This document shows, in pieces, positions 52,151-62,570 of a stretch of DNA of 64,000 nucleotides. Position numbers and translations under genes: made by a program. Source of the stretch: Dermacentor variabilis (Eukaryota; Arthropoda; Arachnida; Ixodida; Ixodidae); the NCBI RefSeq assembly GCF_050947875.1, contig NW_027460291.1:27738662-27802661 (forward strand). The letters are read 5' to 3'. A model generated the notes under the pieces. That model was not told the origin of the DNA. It did no database searches and worked only from the letters and a program-made list of their open reading frames with translations. The first letter of the stretch is position 1. Each line of letters starts with the position of its first letter.

Positions 52151-52713
52151 CAAGTCGTCGAACCGCCAAAAATCCCCCATTATTACTGAGAAACGAGCAG
52201 AGCAACCCGGAGAAATGGGACGCCGACGAATTTGTAAGTGCCGACCTACTCTTAACAATTGATGGGCACGACGTGACAGCTTTAGTTGATACTGGTGCAG
52301 ACTTTTCGATAATGAGTGAGCAGTTGGCGGACCGGCTTAAGAAAGTCAGAATGCAATTGACGGGCCCTTATATTCGAAATGCCGGGGGCCAGATAATGGT
52401 ACCTACAGGAAAATGTACTGCACGGCTCCAGATAGGAAATACAGCTTTTTTCGCCACTTTTATGATTTTAAAAGAGTGCTGCAGATCACTCATCCTTGGA
52501 ATGGACTTCTTGCGGGAGTACGGCGCCGTGGTTAACATACGGGACGGCGAGATAACCTTGTCAACTAGTACAGACTCGAGCCAAGACGAAGAGCGCCGAC
52601 GTACATCGGTACGTGTCGCCGACGACGACGTCTGCATACCACCACTATCATGCAGTCTTGTCTCCGTAAGTTGCAGAGAACAGCTTGACAAGGACGGTGT
52701 AGCCAACATCTAA
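52124..52713 (+). CDS. Gypsy C aspartic protease
   Basis: In the -1 frame after gag: a basic linker ('GKVASRRTAKNPPLLL'), 'SADLLLTIDGHDVTALVDTG' with the catalytic DTG (52288-52296), 'GPYIRNAGGQIMVPTGKCTA', 'SLILGMDFLREYGAVVN' (the ILGMxFL strand) and 'PLSCSLVSVSCREQ'. It stops at 52713. The pol frame already overlaps from 52686, one base shifted. The protease would cut Gag and Pol. The catalytic triad looks intact. Confidence 0.85.
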
Positions 52714-54593
52714 CTGCACTTCTGTTCCATCAAGGTATTGCCATCGCTCGGGGTATCGTCAGCCTAATCGGCGGTCGCACAGAGGTACTACTGAGAAATT
52801 TTACCAATGAACGCCGGCACATCAGTAAAGGCACCGCTGTGGCGTACTTTGACGAAATTGACCACGTTCAACACTGCTTTGCTGTAACAGAGGAATCAAC
52901 CACCGATACGATGCCATCTACACCCGTCGTCGACGTTGACCCAGGTTTAGCGCCGCAACAGAAACAAGGGCTCAGAGAACTGATTGACCATTTTAAAGAC
53001 TGCTTCTCTACAACGCCCCGAGTGCGTCAAACACCACTGACGAAACACAGCATCATTACGGAGGAAACAGCAATACCCATCCGACAACATCCGTATCGCG
53101 TGGCTGAGAAAGAGCGTGAAGCAATACAGCAGCAAGTCAAGAAAATGCTGGGCGATGATGTTATCCAGCCGTCGAAAAGCGCTTGGGCATCGCCCGTGGT
53201 ACTCGTTAAGAAGAAGGATGGTAGCCTGAGGTTTTGTATCGACTATCGCAAGCTCAATCGGGTTACGAAAAAAGATGTGTATCCCTTACCACGCATCGAC
53301 GATTCCCTCGACAGGCTACGGCATGTACGTTACTTCTCATCGATAGACTTAAAAAGTGGATACTGGCAAATAGAGGTCGATGAGCGGGATCGCGAAAAGA
53401 CTGCGTTTGTGACGCCTGATGGGCTCTATGAATTCAAAGTTCTTCCTTTTGGTTTGTGCTCCGCCCCAGCCATGTTCCAAAGGCTAATGGATACTGTTCT
53501 CTCAGACCTTAAGTGGAAGACTTGCTTAGTGTACCTAGACGATGTGATTGTTTATTCTGCCACATTTCATGAACATCTAAGTCGGCTACGGTCAGTTCTT
53601 CAAGCCATACGGTCCGCTGGGCTTACCTTGAAACCTGAAAAGTGCCACTTTGGCTATGAAGAACTACAGTTTTTGGGCCACATTGTAAGTCACACAGGTG
53701 TAAGACCTGATCCTGAGAAAATCGCAGCCGTCGCAAAGTTTTCAAGGCCTACGGACAAGAAGGCAGTCAGACGCTTCCTGGGCCTATGCTCATATTACAG
53801 GCGATTTATTGCGGGTTTTGCACGCATCGCCTCACAGCTCACCTGCCCAACCAGAGAAGATGTCACGTTTATGTGGGGCGAGAAGCAGGCGGCGGCATTT
53901 AGCGAGTTGCGGCACCGTCTACAAACTCCGCCTGTTCTTGCCCACTTTTCATTCACGGCTGAACTTTTGCGAACTGTACTCACGCTCAGTGGCACAGCAC
54001 ATAGAAGGACGACAGCTTATCACCCGCAAAGCAATGGACTTACGGAGCGCCTCAACAAGACTCTCGCAGACATGTTGTGCATGTATGTCGATGTGGAACA
54101 CAAGAACTGGGACCAAATATTACCTTACGTAACGTTTACTTACAATACGGCTCGGCAAGAAACAACAAGAATGACGCCATTCAGTCTCCTCCACGGTCGA
54201 AAAGTGACTACAATGCTGGATGCTATGCTTCCTCTTGGTTCCAGCGATTCCGAGACTGACGCCGCAGATTTTACAGAGCGCGCCGAAGAAGCAAGACAGC
54301 TCGCACGCGTTCGCATAACTAGCCAGCAAGACCGTGATGCGCGACGTTACAATCAACGCCATCGATGCGTCGTCTACCAGCCCGGCCAAAGAGTCTGGGT
54401 TTGGGCTCCAGTACGGCGCCGAGGCCTCGCGGAGAAACTTCTGCGCCGATACTTCGGACCGTACAAGGTTCTACGACGCCTTAGCGACGTCAACTATGAA
54501 GTCATTCCTGACAGCCAATCCTGCTCGAGGCGCCGTCAGGACCTGCCTGAGACTCTGCACGTGGTGCGCATGAAACCTTATTTTGCTGAATGA
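52686..54593 (+). CDS. Gypsy C RT fused in frame to an integrase remnant
   Basis: From 52686 the frame is open for over 600 codons ('SQHLTALLFHQGIAIARGIV...'). The RT has 'WASPVVLVKKKDGSLRFCID' (fingers), 'YFSSIDLKSGYWQIEVDE' (motif A), 'LPFGLCSAPAMFQRLMDTVL' (motif B) and 'CLVYLDDVIVYSATF' (motif C, YLDD). It goes on to 'CSYYRRFIAGFARIA' and 'PPVLAHFSFTAELL'. There it jumps straight to integrase 'LTLSGTAHRRTTAYHPQSNG'. RNase H, the zinc-binding region and the first two catalytic Asp residues are absent. The final Glu (NGLTERLNK) and C-terminal domain remain. RT catalytic residues are intact. Confidence 0.9.
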
Positions 54594-54654
54594 CATGGAC
54601 ACTTGCTGGTGGGCTGGACACCGGGTGCTACCCGCCTAGCATCGGGACGATGCT

Positions 54655-54673
54655 CCTTCTGAAGGGGGGCAAA
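54655..54673 (+). other. Gypsy C polypurine tract
   Basis: GAAGGGGGGCAAA directly precedes the 3' LTR and is the expected primer for plus-strand DNA synthesis. Gypsy A has GGAGGGAGGCAAA in the same place. Confidence 0.75.
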
Positions 54674-54833
54674 TGCCGCGGCGCCATCTGTGCCCAACCA
54701 TGCTGACGACGAGGACGACGACCTCGTGTGTGCAAGCGAGCGTGCTAGAGAAGAAGAAGCTAAAACTGAACGCTTGTTCTAATTGTCTAGATTAAATAAC
54801 GCTCTCCGCTCTTGTCTCAAGTGAGCTGTGACG
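54674..54833 (+). repeat. Gypsy C 3' LTR
   Basis: 160 bp, aligned end to end with 50581-50740. It ends GTGACG instead of GTGACA and is followed by ATATATAG. Confidence 0.9.
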
Positions 54834-54849
54834 ATATATAGCGAAGCCG

Positions 54850-55583
54850 TTAAGAGGAAGAGCTAACTCGGGCCCAACTCCGGCGCGGCCTATATAAATA
54901 GATGCAAAACGCCGAAACGCTGTTCTCAGATAACCCCTGCACCGATTTTACTGAAATTTACTGGATTCTAGAGAGAAAGGTAAATTCTAGTGACATTTCG
55001 AAGCGGACTTTCCATTTAGGGTCCGAATGTTGTTAGAAGAATTTTAGAGATTCGAAAGTGCGAAAAAGATAGAAGCGCTAAGTTTACAAATTAATATCTC
55101 CACATCAAGAATAGATATCGCAGTTCTGTAAACAGGATCCATTAGATCATTCAAAGCGGACAAATTCGATATGTCGATTTTTATCTTACATGAATTCGTT
55201 ACGTTGTGTACAAGGGTTCTCCAAAAGCTGTATTCCCATACTACCAATTTTCTTTTCAGATTCATGTATAAATTATAATTTTGTCCGCTTCAGATGTGCT
55301 GTAAGATGCAATGCACAGAATTGTCATATCTTTTTTCATTGCCGAAAGACATAGTTGTAAACTTGAAGGTTTCGTGTTCCGAAAATTTGCAATTTTCGCC
55401 ATATTTCAATAAACAAATGATGACCTAAATCAAAAATTCGAAACCAACAGTCACTATATTTTACGTTTTGTCTTTAAAGTGCAACAAACCTCGCCATATT
55501 TGGTGCAGTGGTTGCCGAGAAAAACGAATTCTCCTTAACACATATATTTAGATAAAATCACCCGATCTAAAGATTCTTCTTAA
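54850..55583. mobile_element. TTAA-flanked element, copy 2 (inverted relative to copy 1)
   Basis: TTAAGAGGAAGAGCTAACTC at the left and GATCTAAAGATTCTTCTTAA at the right are terminal inverted repeats. The body shares long AT-rich blocks with 48904-49631 read on the other strand ('GTCCGCTT', 'AATTTGCAATTTTC', 'GTGGTTGCCGAGAAAAACGA'). It starts 16 bases after the gypsy C 3' LTR. Confidence 0.7.
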
Positions 55584-55769
55584 GGGCTACATTCTCCACT
55601 ATTGTGTCCACGTGTAGAAGAAAATCCAGAACATAACGCAATGCCGGACTGACCCGCGGCGGCGGTGAAGTAGGCGTTAGGCACTCCTCATAGGTGGACC
55701 GATCCATAGGCACTCCTCATAGGTGGACCCGCGGCGTAGGTGCAGTTCGCCATTAAGGGGCCCACATAC

Positions 55770-56150
55770 ATAGCTTTCATCTCATTTCATTTTATTACCT
55801 TAAAGACCCCATTCGGGGTATTAGATAAGGGGTGGTTAACATGTGAACACAAGAAAAGGCAGGTGTTACATTAAAATACAAGTTTCAACAGTTTCTAGAA
55901 ATTGTGAATGACATGTGATGGCAGCGACATTAATGGGTAGGTCGTTGCAGTCCTTGGCAGCTCGAGAAAAAATGATGAATGAAAAGTGACAGTTCGTGCT
56001 CGAGGACGAGAAACTTGGAGTTGATGGCTGGTGCGCTGTTACATGCGTGAAGATGATGGCGTGACGTAAGGCGGGCGGCTTAGTGAGCTGTAAAAAAATT
56101 TGTGATAAAGAGCTTTGCTGGTCATACTTCTTCACAGAGTGGAAGGGCAC
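55770..56150 (-). pseudogene. CR1/jockey-type LINE, RT C-terminus and 3' UTR
   Basis: On the minus strand 'FSFIIFSRAAKDCNDLPINV' ends an RT of the type 'FFPRTIRDWNxLP', followed by a 3' UTR with 'ACCCCTTATCTAATACCCCG' and a terminal AATAAAATG. The 5' part is missing. The upstream reading frame to 56150 contains no further recognisable motif. Confidence 0.55.
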
Positions 56151-57724
56151 TGAGATTTTTTTCTTATCCGCGTTTGTCTCGCATGCGTCTGCGACGAAAA
56201 CAAGAAGCAGGTATGCATTGAAAATCTAAGGTGGCGGTGGCAGGTGGTAGCGCAGAAGTGAGCATCCCAGCATCTGCACGTACTTATATCTTCATTGGCA
56301 TGGGTTCGTGGTAGTGACAGCGACCAAAGCTCTCCTTTTTCTGCGCGCTCTAGGGATTGTAAAACTAAGGATGTGGTTAGCATGCCCAGCTACTGAATGC
56401 TAATTGCAGCAGTTACGAGTGGTGAAATCCCGCTGGGGCTGATTGTGAAGAAAGCTTCCTTTCTCTCTCCGCTCTCGCGTGGTGAAGCTAAAAATGAGGA
56501 GGAGGACTGGCGGACACAACGTTGATCGTTATCATAACATAATGGATCACGACCTGCGGAAAGGGCAAGGCACATCAAGTTTTTAGCACTTCACTTGTCC
56601 TACAGTAAAGCGCTACAATGTCTAGTATGCCCTCATGGCTATGGTCGACCGAACGGCTTCTCACTGCTAACACGGGACTGATACTAAGAAAATGCTCCGT
56701 TCGCAGACACCTCGCTACACTGAAATTAGCAAAACAATATCAGTTTATAAAAGGGCGTGGGCCAATTATCTGGTGTCCTTGTGTGTGTGGAGGGCATAAA
56801 GGTCCTGGCAATGAAACGGTAGTATCGACGTTTTTACTGCAGCTGCACACAAACAAAATTCGTTGAAGTGATCGGACAGCGATCTGCCAGCCAAGACCAA
56901 CCCGCAAATTAAAAAAACGCTCGTTTCAGATCTTCCAATGTACTTTGCGCTTAGCTACCAACTGTAATATTTTTCTTTCTGTGCTCTTATGAAGAGGAAA
57001 ACTCCACATTACTACAATAGCAACGACAGTACACAAAATAGACTGGCTTTGAAGCTGTGACCACGCACCGCACATTTGTACATTTAGCCCACGTAGCATT
57101 GGGCAACACGTTTGAGCAAAATGATTAGGTTTTCGGTCGAAGCACCGTGACAGGCGGGAAGCAATCGTTGTCATGCCCGGTCAAAACAATACCATCTGAA
57201 ATCTTATTTACTTCTATATATTTTTTAAATCACTATAACCGTTTATAATTTGCTTCGTATGAGTTATATACTACCTTGCCTCGTCAATCTCACAAATTTA
57301 TTCTCTTCGCGGGAGAAGGCCTTCGTGAAAAACGACGCAACATAACAGTGAAACATCCAGCAAAGATTCTATCCAGATAATTGGCGAAATTGATCACTTA
57401 GAGCCTGTCGACTAACGTGCGATGTAAAGTTGAATTATGATTGTTCTAAGCTTGTATTGCGTCTAGCACGAGCGAGTCGTGTCAGCGATGACATTGGTGT
57501 AAAAATGGTCAGCTCGGTCTGCGATAAGTTCTTGTGGATCTCCACACTCAACGTCGCAGTTGTCACGATGAGAGCACACCTGTGACATTATTAGCCCAGT
57601 GGGCGGGAAGGCTCGAGTGGTAGCTCACCTTGAGGGGTATTGGCTAACAATTATTAATATACGTACTTTGCGATGATGAAAAGGATGCAGAAAGACCACT
57701 GGTGTTGTCTAAATATTCGTAAAC
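56151..57724. other. No recognisable gene
   Basis: About 1.6 kb of mixed DNA. Short frames lack domains. Confidence 0.4.
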
Positions 57725-58530
57725 AGGCCTCCAAATTTTAATTAGCCCACCCTCAAACATTAATTAGGCCCACCCTCAAATTTAAAGTCCGCCACGCCCG
57801 ATTTTCATTTCGCCCAGCCTTAAACTTCTAGTTGGCCCAATCACAAATTTCAATTGGGCCACCCCTAATTTTGAAGTGTGTCCCCCACGAATTTCCATAA
57901 ATCGCCCCCAAATTTCGAGTCGACGAACCCCACAATTTAGGTTGGCCCACCCCCATATCGCCCCCAAATTCAGATTGGCCGACCCCGAGATTGTCCCAAC
58001 ATTTAGGTAGGACCAACCCCATATCACCCTCATATACAGATTGGCCCGCCTCCACAAACCACCAAATTTAGATTGACCCACTCTAATACCACCTGCAAAT
58101 CTAGGTTGGCCCACCCCCACATCAGCCCCAAACATAGCCTTGCCAACCTCTCTATCACCTCAAATTTAGAATGGCCCACCGCAAATCACTCCCAAATTTA
58201 GGTTAGTCCACCCCCATATCACCCCCGATTCAGCTTGGCCCACCCCCATATCACACCGAAATTTAGGTTCTCCCACCCCCATATCATCCCCAAATCCCGG
58301 CTGGCCCACCCCCCATATTCCCCCAAACTTAGGCTTACCCACCCCAAGGTCACCTCAAATTTAGCATGGGCCACCCTCATATCATCCTCAAATTCAGCTT
58401 GGCTCACTACCATTTCAACTCAAATTTAGCTTGGGCCACTCCCATATCACTACCAAATTCAGCTTGGCCCATCCCTGTATCATGCCCAATTTTATCCTGA
58501 TGCCACTTCCAATTTCAAGTTGGCCACCCC
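57725..58530. repeat. Minisatellite, roughly 31-33 bp unit
   Basis: About 25 imperfect copies of a unit built from TTGGCCCACCCCCATATCA and CCCCAAATTTAG. The units vary by single-base changes and small indels. Open frames over it (for example 58235-58429 plus) are a product of the repeat and do not look like protein. Confidence 0.85.
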
Positions 58531-58669
58531 AACCCTTTTTATGAAGACCTATGTATTTATATGGGAAATGCGTCAAGCTTTATGGTGTTACGGACACGAT
58601 TTTGCACGATTTTGCTACCAAATTGCTGGGGTACTCACCAAAGAATGCTGCGCATTAAAAGCAAATGCA

Positions 58670-59113
58670 TCCAACGAGGGACGCCATATGTTCATCCTAA
58701 ATGCTGACGGCTACCCAAGCAAGCTTCTCTGTAAGGAGACCGGCTCAGACACAGCACGGGACATTTATTCAAATGGTTTTTTTACGGCCACCCCTACGGA
58801 TTCATACCACTTGGCTGTAGGAAACAGATTAACAGTAGCTATTAATACAGACGCTCCGCATCTTCTCCTAGTTGGTGCACTTCTTATTGGAATGAATCTT
58901 TAGAAATAATTAACGTTCAGGCAGCGACTCAGCCTAGCAGACCCTTTGTTCCACACGAATGTTGCACAGGAATGGCACTGGCCACCGGGTGGCATTGTGG
59001 CCCAGGTGGACTTGATTCGCTCGGAGTGTGTGCCATTAAGGACAGCCGAAAGTCGAAGAAAACGAACCTTCCAGAAGAACGCAATAAGAATAGCCATTTT
59101 GTTCTGCCATGTT
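58670..59113 (+). repeat. Local duplication, copy 1
   Basis: Blocks 'CGAGGGACGCCATATGTTCA', 'GGAAACAGATTAACAGTAGC' and 'GACAGCCGAAAGTCGAAGAA' recur, diverged, at 60486-61165. An ATG frame 58520-58903 spans part of it but has no recognisable domain. Confidence 0.55.
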
Positions 59114-59388
59114 CCAAGCTACAAAGCACGAAAGTTTTATTTTTTGCATAACACAAAGCCATGCGCAAGCTTCTAGTTATGATGTCCAATGAATTAAATC
59201 TTGATAAAAGCGATGACTTACCAAATGAACACGACACTGCTACATTTTAGGAAGGAAAAATAGAAAACATAATATTTCAAGAGCACCACTGTAAAACCAG
59301 AATCGAAAGCAAATCTTGAGTTTTGTGTTTCTGCCATCTGGTTCGAGACTATAACACTTGTTCCTATGCGGCTTAAAAGGAAGTGCTA

Positions 59389-59463
59389 AGCGGGGATCCA
59401 ACCGCGGCCATCCTGACGCAGGACTACAGGTGCGCGCGATTCTACCACGCGACCACGGCTGCC
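59389..59463 (-). repeat. tRNA-like sequence (SINE head or tRNA pseudogene)
   Basis: On the minus strand TGGTCGCGTGGT resembles a Pol III A box and GGTTGGATCCC a B box (one mismatch each to consensus). A T-arm-like GCGG/CCGC stem encloses the B box. A complete acceptor stem cannot be folded, so I do not call a functional tRNA. Confidence 0.4.
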
Positions 59464-60480
59464 GTAGCTTCGCCAACCGGTACGCTCTTGTTTTTATAAA
59501 TACCACGTGAATTTTCACGACAGTGTTACAAAAATTGATTTTGGGAACAATGTTACGCCATGTGTGGAGAGTCTAAATAGGCATAAATCGAAAGCTGAGT
59601 CTTCGGACTACATACGCTGCACTGGGTATTACGATAGATGCCGTAGTTTTATCACAGGCATCGTTGTTGCCTCAAAAATCGAGTACAAATTTTCGTCGTG
59701 TCCAAAGGCTTCCATTGCTAAATCTTTAACCGCTGTGGGAACAAAATTCTTACGTGCCATAGCGTGATAACTGCATTTGGCTAGTGTGGTTTGCCTTCCA
59801 GAACACGCCTGTCACCTGCCTTTTTCAATAATCGACTAGCAGCTTTTATTATTCGCGAAAAACCCACTCGTACTATTGAAAACACGCTAGCTTCGTGTCG
59901 GGCCCACTTGGGGCGCTAGTTGGTGCGTGTCCAGAAAAGCTGGATATGGATGGTGTTAGCGAGCAGCCTGAGACAGCGCGCGAGCGTTAGTTTACCTATA
60001 TCATATCCCCTTGTTAGCTCTATGGAGAATGACAGTCAGTGCCCCGCACTTTTGTATAGCAATGCCTTCCGCATTCTATGTCAGTGTTATCCTCCACCAT
60101 TCTCGGCTGCCTGGTCCCGCTGATAACGCAGGCGGAGCATGCCTCCCACGCGAAAACCGCTAAAAGATATATCAACGCAAAAGGCACCGCGACAAAATTG
60201 TGGCCCAGATACTCCACCTGCGCGTTTCTGTAGGTGATCGCCATTTTGAACAAGGACTAAATGCTTCACGTGTGGCTGTTGTCCTCAATTGGTCACACCG
60301 TAGGGACCAATAGTAAACCCGCCACACGTCCACAAGGAGAATGATCTCTCGCAGTCGACCCCATGGATATCAGCCTAGTCAGCAGACAAGCGGTCTAGGT
60401 TAAGCGCTCGTGCCTCGCGACAGCTTAAATATACAGTGGCTGCCCACCGTCATGTGCTGCCGCCACCAAAAAAACCGATT
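59464..60480. other. No recognisable gene
   Basis: Unassigned DNA between the two copies of the local duplication. Confidence 0.4.
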
Positions 60481-60481
60481 C

Positions 60482-61170
60482 ATCGTACGAGGGACGCGGA
60501 ATGTTCATCTTAAGTTACCAACACTAGCCAAACTAGGCTGCTAAAAACGTCGACAGGGGCAAACACACCGGACGTTTACGCAAACGCGGTTTTTTTATCG
60601 CCACGCCCACGCATTGATACCGCACGACTGCAGGCAACAGGTTAACAGTGGCAATTAATCCAGACGCTGTACTTCTTCGCCTAGTTGATGCACTCCTTAT
60701 TTGGATGAATCTTGCGCTCAGAAAGAATTAAGGTTCGGGCCATGCATTAAGCGCAGGACAGCATGGTTCTCCTGCGTATGAGTAGTCACCTGCTTCCTCT
60801 GCCCATGCCCACTTAACTCTATAATATCTCGCCAAGACTTTGCGACGTTTCATGAGTGAACGCATACAAAGACTTAGCCTCACATATTTCTAGTTGCACA
60901 TGCTGCATCCTTGTGTACGCAGAGAAACCCAGGTGAAGCAAGAAAAACCTGTAAACTCCTCTTTACTACTTCGTTATTTTATGTCCAAGGTATATGCGAG
61001 GACGTCACTCACTACGTCATCGTAAGACTGTGGAGGCCTATATTTCGTGATGTGAACAGCTTTGTATACAGAGTATCCTCTGTGCGCATTGAGAACAGCC
61101 GAGAGGCCAAAGGAAACGTGCCGCCGAGAAGAAAGCAATACAAATAGCCAATTTGTTCTCCTATGCGGTG
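60482..61170 (+). repeat. Local duplication, copy 2
   Basis: Same order as copy 1: 'CGAGGGACGCGGAATGTTCA', then 'GGCAACAGGTTAACAGTGGC', then 'GAACAGCCGAGAGGCCAAAG' and 'CAATACAAATAGCC'. The spacing is about 240 bases longer than in copy 1, implying an insertion or deletion. Confidence 0.55.
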
Positions 61171-62048
61171 TACTATATATGGTGTAGCGGGTTAACAGGC
61201 TCATTATTCCTGAGAGTAACCAAATATACACAGAAAAGTGTTCTGCACCCGCCTTAGGATATCGACACCAGGGTGCCTGCGAAAGGCTTCCGCAAGTGCG
61301 CGCGTGGCTCTAGACAGCTGTGGCTCCCACTCCGTCCTGCCTGAGGAGTCGAGATCGATTCGAGGTACTGAAAACCAAACGACCCTTTTATCTCATATAA
61401 AGTCAAGCTGCTACGAAATTTTACATGAACTAAGTTGGTTATGATTGAGTAGCTTATATGCCATCGTAGCAATATTGGCATGAACGCGGGGCTGGCAATT
61501 GTCTGACTTCGTTTTTTGTCATAGGCCACATGTACCACTTAAGGAGAGATACGTGCAAACCGCATTTAGCGCATATGACCAAGCGTGAAGCTCAGTGTTT
61601 TGAATTCTGCGTCATTGCAGCGAGCGACTCGTGTTGGTGTCACTTTCCGTGTTGATAACGTGATTTTCCAGCATATCCCAACGCACTCTCTTGCTTTTCA
61701 AACGTAAAACTGGTATGCTACACGAAGGTTGTTCTTCCTCACACTTTCTGAATCTAGGCCGTTGTTGCTGCCTGAAATTTTGTTGCGGCTGGTCTTCAAA
61801 CCAAATAGCAAATAATTTAGGTGGAAGAGCAGAGTAATGCTTCGCTCGTTTATAGCATAGTGGACCCTCTTTGTAGCACAATGCGTCTTGTAGAGAAAGG
61901 AAGGCATAGCACTAATTTTTCATTTCTGCCTGTTACTTCCCTTCGCCCCATTCCCCTCGTCACCTACACATAAAAGAACGTACGTTTGTTATCTCATTTC
62001 TAGGCCGCTACTATGGAGGCCTATATAAGCACGGGAAGATCCCTATAT
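61171..62048. other. No recognisable gene
   Basis: Unassigned DNA. It ends in CTATAT next to the gypsy E LTR. Confidence 0.4.
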
Positions 62049-62470
62049 TGACACGTGGTGGTGACGCTGAAGAACACAGTAGCAATACTGTGAAAGACAA
62101 AACTAACTTTTATTGGGCGAACCTGTGCCCACAAAACCTGCTACAAATATAGCACAACGATAGCGGCGAACACGGTCAGCGATAGTCGAAAATCTGATCA
62201 GCTGGTCAAGCCCGTCGGCTTTTATACAGCAGTTGTCGAATGTTCCAGACTAACCGCTGGGACCCGCGTGTCTTCCACGAAGTTCTACACCATTCGCGTC
62301 ACGCGATGAAATCAGATACCACAAGGTTCGGCGACAAGAGACAGCGGATAGAAACATCGATAACATTAAAGAAACTTCCTATACATGCAGGCGCGTCCTG
62401 GGCTATGCGATAACATTTGTTAAGCGGTGAAACGTGGTCACCCTAGAAAGATCAACATGTACACGTGTCA
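62049..62470 (-). repeat. Gypsy E 3' LTR
   Basis: On the minus strand TGACACGTGTACATG...CACGTGTCA, 422 bp, with inverted ends (TGACACGTG/CACGTGTCA). It has a TATA box (TATAAAAG, minus strand, about 62226) and AATAAA (62108-62113). ATAT follows the end on the minus strand. Confidence 0.85.
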
Positions 62471-62483
62471 ATACCCCCCTCTT
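62471..62483 (-). other. Gypsy E polypurine tract
   Basis: AAGAGGGGGGTAT on the minus strand, next to the LTR start. Confidence 0.7.
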
Positions 62484-62570
62484 AAAAACCATCGACCCGA
62501 TGCTGGAAACAAACGAAAGTAATAAACAAAAACGCCCATAGCGAAGAAATACGAAAATGAGGAAGTTCGT

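Larger units (their letters stand above)
50581..54833 (+). mobile_element. Gypsy C: Ty3/gypsy element with both LTRs and an internal deletion
   Basis: A 4253-bp element with 160-bp LTRs, a primer-binding site, gag, protease, RT, truncated integrase and polypurine tract. ATAT lies on both sides. RNase H and most of integrase were removed by an in-frame deletion. Gag, protease and pol are separated by frame changes: one is probably programmed, one upstream in gag and one between protease and RT are probably mutational. The LTRs differ at only a few positions by eye. Confidence 0.9.

Noticed and set aside
58235..58429. Open frame across the minisatellite
   Set aside because: It is produced by the tandem repeat; the translation is a repeat of His/Pro/Ser words.
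59389..59463. Functional tRNA gene
   Set aside because: A and B boxes are recognisable, but the acceptor stem does not pair and both boxes have mismatches. A SINE head or pseudogene is more likely.
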